The notes below the pieces were generated by a model. It did no database searches. It saw only the letters and a program-made list of their open reading frames with translations, and was not told the origin of the DNA. A program made the position numbers and the translations under genes. Positions 23,906 to 28,468 of a DNA stretch of 28,468 nt are shown here, piece by piece; positions within the stretch are counted from its first letter, which is position 1, and each line of letters opens with the position of its first letter. Where the stretch lies: contig JAATGD010000191.1 of the NCBI GenBank assembly GCA_015654965.1, positions 1 through 28,468 on the forward strand, given 5' to 3'. The DNA is from Hyphomicrobiales bacterium (GTDB taxonomy: Bacteria; Pseudomonadota; Alphaproteobacteria; Rhizobiales; Rhizobiaceae).

Positions 23906-25158
23906 ACCGCGCTGCCTTTCATAACAATGCCTTGCTCGACCCACCGGTCAAACACCTCCAGCGCCCTTATGGCAAAATCGGGGGCATTGATGTGCGCATC
24001 GACTTCTTCCAGTGCAACTCTGACCGGGGCAACCTTGCGCATCTCATCCAGGAAAGCCTCAAGCGCCTCCGGCTCATGCAGCGGCTCTCCATGCTGGTCC
24101 CATTCCTGAACGCCGCCGGACGGGAGTATGAAAGCAACCGGTGCTGTGGCATTTGCAAGCTTGGCGGCAATAATGCGCGCCACTTCCCGGCGCTGTTCGG
24201 ATGCAACGGTAATCGATGCGATCAACCGGTTATGGACATGATAGGGACGCCCTTCAAAAGCCTCCGGCACATTCTGCCATGCAGGCAAATCAACCATATC
24301 GACGGCACCCGGCGCCACGATCTGTGGAATTGCGGCACGACCGGCATTTTCCATCCGGTCCGGGCCGGATGTGACCATGGAGCCGCTATGCGCATTGGTC
24401 ACTTCCTGCACGCAGAAATCGAAGACGGCAACGAACCCTCCTTGTGCCGCCACAGCTTCGTAAGCGCGTCCACCCATGCCCGTCGAATGAAAGATCGCGA
24501 CATCGTATCCGCGTTTTTCCAGCTCCGGTTTCAGAAAGCGCATATATTTAAGACAGGACGAACCCAGCGAGGTCATTCCGATCAAAGGCCGCTTGCCATC
24601 AGGTTTTTCCGCCATCTTCGCCGCACCGACCACTGCGCCGCAGGCTTGCGACAGAACCGAACGGCAGATCGGATTCAATCCGTAAAGGCCTCCGGCCCAG
24701 AGGATCATCATCAGATCCGGCGCGATGCGTTCGGGTGGCAGAAGATGCGAATAGGCAATCGTGGAGATAATGAATTTTGGCACACCAAGCGGCAGAATGG
24801 CCGCAATATCAAGGGCAAGATCAGTGCCGAGCGATCCACCCAGAGCAATCATCCCATCGACCTGACCCATATCCGACAATTCACGAACCAGACGGGTCGC
24901 ACCGTCTGCCATCAATACCATGGCGCGGTTTTCATCGCCGCTGTCGATAATGGCCTGAACACTCGTGCCAGCGGCATGCGCCACGTCATGCTTGGAATGA
25001 TCGGGCGTATAGGTCGGGTCTCCCAGAATACTGACGTCGATCATCACAGGAATGCCGCCAGCACTTTTGATAATCCCGGCCATGAACAGAAGTTCATCGC
25101 TTTTGGTGTCCCCAGTGCCAATCACGATAATGCGGGGGGAAGAGGCATTCACGCGCAT
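23902..25158 (-). CDS. Tm-1-like (UPF0261) ATP-binding domain protein
   Basis: Member of the UPF0261/Tm-1-like family, 418 residues; ATG at 25158 overlaps the IclR stop (TGATG), with AGAGGGG upstream. Recognisable segments are IIVIGTGDTKSDELLFM at the N terminus, GMIALGGSLGTDLA near 110, PLIGMTSLGSSCLKYM near 190, and FHSTGMGGRAYEAVAAQGGF near 220. The tomato Tm-1 N-terminal domain of this family binds ATP and inhibits tobamovirus replication; the bacterial role is not established. Its place between a regulator and catabolic enzymes suggests a metabolic enzyme of unknown reaction. No signal peptide. Confidence 0.88.
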   Translation of the reverse strand: MRVNASSPRIIVIGTGDTKSDELLFMAGIIKSAGGIPVMIDVSILGDPTYTPDHSKHDVAHAAGTSVQAIIDSGDENRAMVLMADGATRLVRELSDMGQVDGMIALGGSLGTDLALDIAAILPLGVPKFIISTIAYSHLLPPERIAPDLMMILWAGGLYGLNPICRSVLSQACGAVVGAAKMAEKPDGKRPLIGMTSLGSSCLKYMRFLKPELEKRGYDVAIFHSTGMGGRAYEAVAAQGGFVAVFDFCVQEVTNAHSGSMVTSGPDRMENAGRAAIPQIVAPGAVDMVDLPAWQNVPEAFEGRPYHVHNRLIASITVASEQRREVARIIAAKLANATAPVAFILPSGGVQEWDQHGEPLHEPEALEAFLDEMRKVAPVRVALEEVDAHINAPDFAIRALEVFDRWVEQGIVMKGSAV

Positions 25159-25943
25159 CAACCACCCCTCTGCGAATGACTGGAATGACGGGCGTACTGG
25201 TGCTCACCGAACAGAGCCGCGGTAATGGATTTTGCAGCATGCAATGCCGCAGCGCCATGCTCTAGCACCACCGCTTCATCGGCACGGGCAAGCGGTGCCG
25301 CAACTGTGATGCAGCCGACGGGCTTGCCGGTCGGAGCCATAATTGCAGATGATGCGCTGACCACACCGCTTTCCAAACCTTGCTGGTTGACGGAAAAGCC
25401 TTTCACCCGCGCTTCTTTCAAAAGTCGCCATACCCCCAGAGTATCGACAATCGTGAATTCGGTATAAGTCGTTAACGCCTCGGATAAAGTAGCGTTGACC
25501 ATCTCGTCAGAACTGGCGGCCAGATAGGCGAGACCAGAAGCTGTCGCGTGATAAGGCAAAATGGTGCCCACATCGATGAATACCCGATGCGCGCGCGAGG
25601 ATTCTTCGACATGAATGGTCGAAAGCCGCCCACTGGAAAATTCGGACAGATGCACCGTTTCCCCGGTCTGTTGCGCAAGTTCCTTCACGAAGGAAAGGGC
25701 TGTGCCAAGCAAGGGATAACGCGCCTCGCGAATACGGGCTAACCGCATCGGTTCCGCGCCGATCCGATATTTCCGGCTGCCTGAAAGTTGCTCGACAAAA
25801 CCGTGTTTGCCCAGATCGACCAGAAAGCGGCGCGCCGTTGCCTTGTCATAGCCACAGGCCTGGGCAAGCTCGGTCAATCCGGCATCGGCATTCAACCGCG
25901 ACAGGACATCAAGAAGCGTCAAGGCTTTGCTGACAGTACTCAT
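25158..25943 (-). CDS. IclR family transcriptional regulator
   Basis: IclR-type regulator, 261 residues from ATG at 25943 (GAGGAG upstream); the frame is open further upstream, but that part is not conserved-looking. N-terminal winged helix: STVSKALTLLDVL then GLTELAQACGYDKATARRFLVDLGKHGFV. The C-terminal effector domain (about 80-250) includes TGETVHLSEFSSGRLSTIHVEES, VGTILPYHATASGLAYLA, and APTGKPVGCITVAAPLAR. It leads a six-gene operon and diverges from the aldehyde dehydrogenase. The repeated 28-bp element at 26023-26050 lies in the gap, so control of both directions is likely. The effector is unknown. Confidence 0.93.
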   Translation of the reverse strand: MSTVSKALTLLDVLSRLNADAGLTELAQACGYDKATARRFLVDLGKHGFVEQLSGSRKYRIGAEPMRLARIREARYPLLGTALSFVKELAQQTGETVHLSEFSSGRLSTIHVEESSRAHRVFIDVGTILPYHATASGLAYLAASSDEMVNATLSEALTTYTEFTIVDTLGVWRLLKEARVKGFSVNQQGLESGVVSASSAIMAPTGKPVGCITVAAPLARADEAVVLEHGAAALHAAKSITAALFGEHQYARHSSHSQRGG

Positions 25944-26022
25944 TATCGTTCTCCTCGGATCAAGCTCCATGCCCGTCGGTGCAGTTTCAAGCTTCGCCTC
26001 TGCGGACGTTTCACCCGGCAAA

Positions 26023-26050
26023 TATACTTAACATGAGAAATAACTTGACA
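26023..26050 (+). promoter_or_regulatory. Shared 28-bp element, copy 1 (iclR/aldehyde dehydrogenase divergent region)
   Basis: Core TTAACATGAGAAATAACTTG followed by ACA, preceded by TATAC. It matches copy 2 at 27782-27809 at 23 of 28 positions and ends in TTGACA. It is 138 nt before the dehydrogenase ATG and 79 nt from the iclR start. TCTATATTTGAA begins 27 nt after the start of TTGACA. Likely an IclR operator or promoter element; unproven. Confidence 0.5.
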
Positions 26051-26188
26051 GAAAGCCAGAGCGCTTGCAAGTCTATATTTGAAGCACTGGTTTACATATT
26101 GAACCGAGGCTGTCCGGGTGCGGACCAAAGCGTCTGAGCCGTAAAGTTTCCCAACGGGTTTATCATCGACGGGCTCAAGGAATGCGCC

Positions 26189-27667
26189 ATGCAAGACAAG
26201 ATCGATACACTTTGCCAGAAAACCGTTGCACCACAGAAGCTCTTTATCGATGGACGATGGCAGGCCGCGGCCGATGAAACCACCATGGCCGTCATCTCTC
26301 CCATTGACGGTCGGCAACTGACAACCATTGCCACGGCCGGAGAAGCCGATGTGAACCTTGCCGTCACCGCCGCCCGCCGCAGCTTTGAAAAAGGCATCTG
26401 GTCGAAAGCAGCACCCGCTGAAAGAAAGAAGGTGTTGCTGAAGATCGGCGAACTGATTGACAGGCACGCGCTTGAACTTGCCGTTCTTGGCGTACGCGAC
26501 AATGGCACCGAAATATCCATGGCGATCAAAGCCGAGCCGGGAAGTGCTGCGAGCACTTTCCGCTACTATGCGGAGGCCATCGATAAAGTCTATGGCGAAA
26601 TCGCGCCAACCGCAGAAGATGTGCTTGGCCTCGTACACCGCGCGCCAGTCGGTGTGGTCGCGGCCATCGTGCCATGGAATTTTCCAATGATGATCGGAGC
26701 GTGGAAAATTGCCCCGGCACTGGCCGCAGGCAATTCGGTCGTTCTCAAACCCGCAGAAGCCGCTTCGCTGACTCTGCTGCGTCTGGCCGAACTCTGCGCT
26801 GAAGCCGGCCTGCCAGAAGGTGTGCTGAATGTCGTGACCGGCGCGGGGGCAACGACAGGCGAGGCATTGGGACTGCACAACGATATTGATGTTCTGGCCT
26901 TTACCGGTTCTGGCCATGTCGGGCGCAAGCTGCTCGAATATTCCGCCCGCTCGAACCTGAAGCGCATCTATCTCGAACTTGGCGGAAAATCGCCGAATAT
27001 TGTCTTCGCCGACGCGCCCGATCTTGAGCGGGCCGCAAAGGTTGCCGCTTACGGTATCTTCCGCAATTCGGGCCAGGTATGCGTTGCCGGATCGCGATTG
27101 CTCGTCGAACGTTCCATTGCTGAAGAATTTTCCGAAAAGGTTGCTGCTATCGCAGGGGCCATGAAACTGGGCAATCCCCTGAAGCTGACAACGGAGGCAG
27201 GCGCTATTTCCAGCGATATACAGCTTGGCAAGAATCTCGGCTTTATCGAAAAGGCCTTATCCGAAGGCGCACGACTGCGAACCGGAGGCAAGCGTATTCT
27301 GGAAGAGACCGGCGGCTATTACATGCAGCCGACGGTCTTTGACGTTAAGCCTGACATGACATTGGCCCGCGAGGAAGTGTTCGGACCGATCCTTTCGATC
27401 ATTGCATTCGACAATGAAGATGATGCGCTGAAAATAGCCAATGACACGCAATATGGGCTCGCTTCCGCCGTATGGACCGCCAACCTGTCGCGTGCGCACC
27501 GCATGGTGCGCGGCATTCGCGCCGGGGTGGTCCATGTCAACACATATGGTGGCGCCGACAATTCCGTCCCGCTCGGCGGCGTCAGGCAATCAGGCAATGG
27601 CCACGACAAGTCACTGCATGCGCTGGACAAATATGTCGATCTGAAGACGGCCTTGATTCAACTCTGA
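26189..27667 (+). CDS. Aldehyde dehydrogenase, PuuC-like (gamma-glutamyl-gamma-aminobutyraldehyde dehydrogenase group)
   Basis: NAD(P)-dependent aldehyde dehydrogenase, 492 residues; AAGGA lies 7 nt before the ATG. Catalytic residues are intact: N164 in VPWNFPMM, E263 in YLELGGKSP, and C298 in SGQVCVAGSR. The segments FRYYAEAIDKVYGEI and SGNGHDKSLHALDKYVDLKT closely resemble E. coli PuuC, which oxidises amino-aldehydes and also simple aldehydes such as 3-hydroxypropionaldehyde. It diverges from the IclR operon and would accept aldehydes made by the transaminase or by the kinase/phospho-lyase pair. The physiological substrate is uncertain. Confidence 0.92.
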   Translation: MQDKIDTLCQKTVAPQKLFIDGRWQAAADETTMAVISPIDGRQLTTIATAGEADVNLAVTAARRSFEKGIWSKAAPAERKKVLLKIGELIDRHALELAVLGVRDNGTEISMAIKAEPGSAASTFRYYAEAIDKVYGEIAPTAEDVLGLVHRAPVGVVAAIVPWNFPMMIGAWKIAPALAAGNSVVLKPAEAASLTLLRLAELCAEAGLPEGVLNVVTGAGATTGEALGLHNDIDVLAFTGSGHVGRKLLEYSARSNLKRIYLELGGKSPNIVFADAPDLERAAKVAAYGIFRNSGQVCVAGSRLLVERSIAEEFSEKVAAIAGAMKLGNPLKLTTEAGAISSDIQLGKNLGFIEKALSEGARLRTGGKRILEETGGYYMQPTVFDVKPDMTLAREEVFGPILSIIAFDNEDDALKIANDTQYGLASAVWTANLSRAHRMVRGIRAGVVHVNTYGGADNSVPLGGVRQSGNGHDKSLHALDKYVDLKTALIQL

Positions 27668-27724
27668 ATCAGACCCTGCGCAAGACGGCGCTACCCCCGC
27701 AAATCATCGATTGTGCCGGTGGCG

Positions 27725-27745
27725 GCGCTTCATAGCGTGTTTTTT
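27725..27745 (+). terminator. Short hairpin plus T-run after the aldehyde dehydrogenase gene
   Basis: GCGCT (27725-27729) pairs with AGCGT (27734-27738; one G-T pair) around a TCAT loop, followed by six T residues at 27740-27745. It lies 58 nt after the stop codon. The stem is short, so it is a weak candidate Rho-independent terminator. Confidence 0.4.
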
Positions 27746-27781
27746 GTCCTCTCTTGCTTGCCCGGAGTATTTTATCAAGAG

Positions 27782-27809
27782 TTTATTTAACTTGTGAAAT
27801 ATCTTGACA
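27782..27809 (+). promoter_or_regulatory. Shared 28-bp element, copy 2 (upstream of the amidohydrolase)
   Basis: Core TTAACTTGTGAAATATCTTG followed by ACA. It matches copy 1 at 23 of 28 positions and also ends in TTGACA, with TCTAATAATGAA starting 26 nt after the start of TTGACA. It lies 70 nt before the amidohydrolase ATG. This suggests that the amidohydrolase has its own promoter under the same regulator as the divergent gene pair. Confidence 0.5.
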
Positions 27810-27879
27810 CTTCGAGATCGGGACGGCACTCTAATAATGAATAACAGGTTCAAATAATTAACCGAAAGGGAACACCGGC

Positions 27880-28468
27880 ATGGCAGTTGTGCAGCACGCA
27901 GATATCATCCTTACCAATGGCCGTATTTATACGCTCGATGCTTCGCGCCCCTGGGCAGAAGCCGTTGCGATCACAGATGGACATATACTTGCTGTCGGCA
28001 GCGCATCCGAAATCGAGCCTTATGGCACAGGCGAGACCAAGGTCATCAATCTTGGTGGCCGTATGGCGATGCCCGGCTTTGTTGATGTGCATAATCACAT
28101 CATGATGGCTGGACAGGCGGCACTGTTCGAGACGCAATTGCCCAAAGGCGCGAGTGTCGACGATATCTGCGCCCATGTCCGCAAACAGGCGGATTCAGCC
28201 CTCCCCGATCAATGGATCATCGCCAATCAGTGGGGCGCCGACATGATCGCCGCGCTCAACACGCAAGAGGCGCTGACCAAACTCGACGCCGCAAGCCTCG
28301 ACCATCCTGTGCTGCTGCGTGATGAAACCATGCATAACCGCTGGGTCAATAGCTTGGCGATGCACCTGTCCGGCATCACCCGGGATCAGCCCGATCCACC
28401 TGCCGGTGCATTCGGCAGAGACCGGTCGAGCGGCAGTTTGACCGGGCTTCTGGTGGAATCGGCGGCAG
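27880..28468 (+). CDS. YtcJ-like metal-dependent amidohydrolase, 5' part (cut by window edge)
   Basis: N-terminal 196 codons of an amidohydrolase-superfamily protein. It opens with ADIILTNGRIYTLDASRPWAEAVAI, the small beta-sandwich domain of YtcJ/exoenzyme-regulatory-type amidohydrolases, then PGFVDVHNHI with the metal-binding HxH (H71, H73). The following QWIIANQWG and PVLLRDETMHNRWVNSLAM are typical of the YtcJ group. Expected full length is above 500 residues, so most of the gene lies to the right. GAAAGGGAA precedes the ATG. It could hydrolyse an amide or carbamoyl bond to release an amine for the neighbouring enzymes, but YtcJ-type proteins are poorly characterised. Confidence 0.88.
   Translation, partial: MAVVQHADIILTNGRIYTLDASRPWAEAVAITDGHILAVGSASEIEPYGTGETKVINLGGRMAMPGFVDVHNHIMMAGQAALFETQLPKGASVDDICAHVRKQADSALPDQWIIANQWGADMIAALNTQEALTKLDAASLDHPVLLRDETMHNRWVNSLAMHLSGITRDQPDPPAGAFGRDRSSGSLTGLLVESAA

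Noticed and set aside
23932..25179. 415-codon plus-strand open frame
   Set aside because: Antisense shadow of the Tm-1-like gene, whose protein is clearly conserved-looking.
26028..26035. TTAACATG in the iclR gap as a half-site of the HpaR palindrome
   Set aside because: Only an 8-bp half match in AT-rich DNA next to a different regulator; chance likeness is likely.
26045..26079. Canonical sigma-70 promoter from TTGACA to TATATT
   Set aside because: The spacing is 23 nt, too long for a normal promoter, so the element is listed as regulatory rather than as a mapped promoter.
25943..26917. 324-codon minus-strand open frame
   Set aside because: Antisense to the aldehyde dehydrogenase and spans the divergent promoter region; no recognisable domain.
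1..28468. CRISPR arrays, tRNA or rRNA genes, prophage or conjugation genes
   Set aside because: No regularly spaced repeats, cloverleaf-like segments or hallmark proteins were seen on either strand by eye.

Overview
The window reads as chromosomal DNA of an alphaproteobacterium of the Brucella/Ochrobactrum group (Rhizobiales). This is judged from protein style, moderate GC, and short intergenic palindromes of the kind seen in Brucellaceae; no rRNA or other taxonomic marker is present, so it is an inference. There are 26 coding regions, the last cut by the right edge. No tRNA, rRNA, CRISPR or intact insertion sequence was found. Almost everything is catabolism, transport and transcriptional control.

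Layout. (1) 1-736: TetR-family regulator with an 8-bp-arm palindrome upstream. (2) 851-4330 (minus): three-gene acyl-CoA operon of a double-length family III CoA-transferase, a 3-hydroxyacyl-CoA/carnitine-type dehydrogenase and a YWTD beta-propeller. (3) 4331-6394: AT-rich accessory stretch with a 300-bp MITE-like element (perfect 6-bp target duplication), a ChaC-like gamma-glutamylcyclotransferase and an extragenic hairpin. (4) 6395-11641 (plus): complete Dpp/Opp-type ABC importer with both ATPases fused in one chain. (5) 11788-13488 (minus): luciferase-like flavin monooxygenase and GNAT acetyltransferase. (6) 13729-19196: homoprotocatechuate meta-cleavage operon hpaFEDGH (minus) with divergent MarR-type hpaR. 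A perfect 12-bp palindrome lies inside the predicted hpaF promoter, and palindromic repeats split hpaD from hpaG. (7) 19193-19626: three inverted-repeat elements, each bounded by CTAG, placed end to end and supplying the stop codons of both neighbouring genes. (8) 19607-28468: an IclR-headed six-gene operon (iclR, Tm-1-like protein, HAD hydrolase, omega-transaminase, phospho-lyase-type class III PLP enzyme, APH-type kinase), diverging from a PuuC-like aldehyde dehydrogenase and a YtcJ-like amidohydrolase.

How they may work together. The hpa block encodes ring cleavage of 3,4-dihydroxyphenylacetate and processing to 2,4-dihydroxyhept-2-enedioate. The final aldolase (HpaI) and the upstream hydroxylase (HpaBC) are absent from the window. 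Region 8 is the best candidate for an undescribed system. A kinase and a phospho-lyase resembling the ethanolamine-phosphate/phosphohydroxylysine phospho-lyase group are translationally coupled, which suggests phosphorylation of an amino alcohol followed by elimination of phosphate and ammonia to an aldehyde. The divergent aldehyde dehydrogenase could oxidise that aldehyde, and the transaminase could handle a second amine. A 28-bp element matching at 23 of 28 positions occurs upstream of both the dehydrogenase and the amidohydrolase, which suggests one regulon under the local IclR protein.
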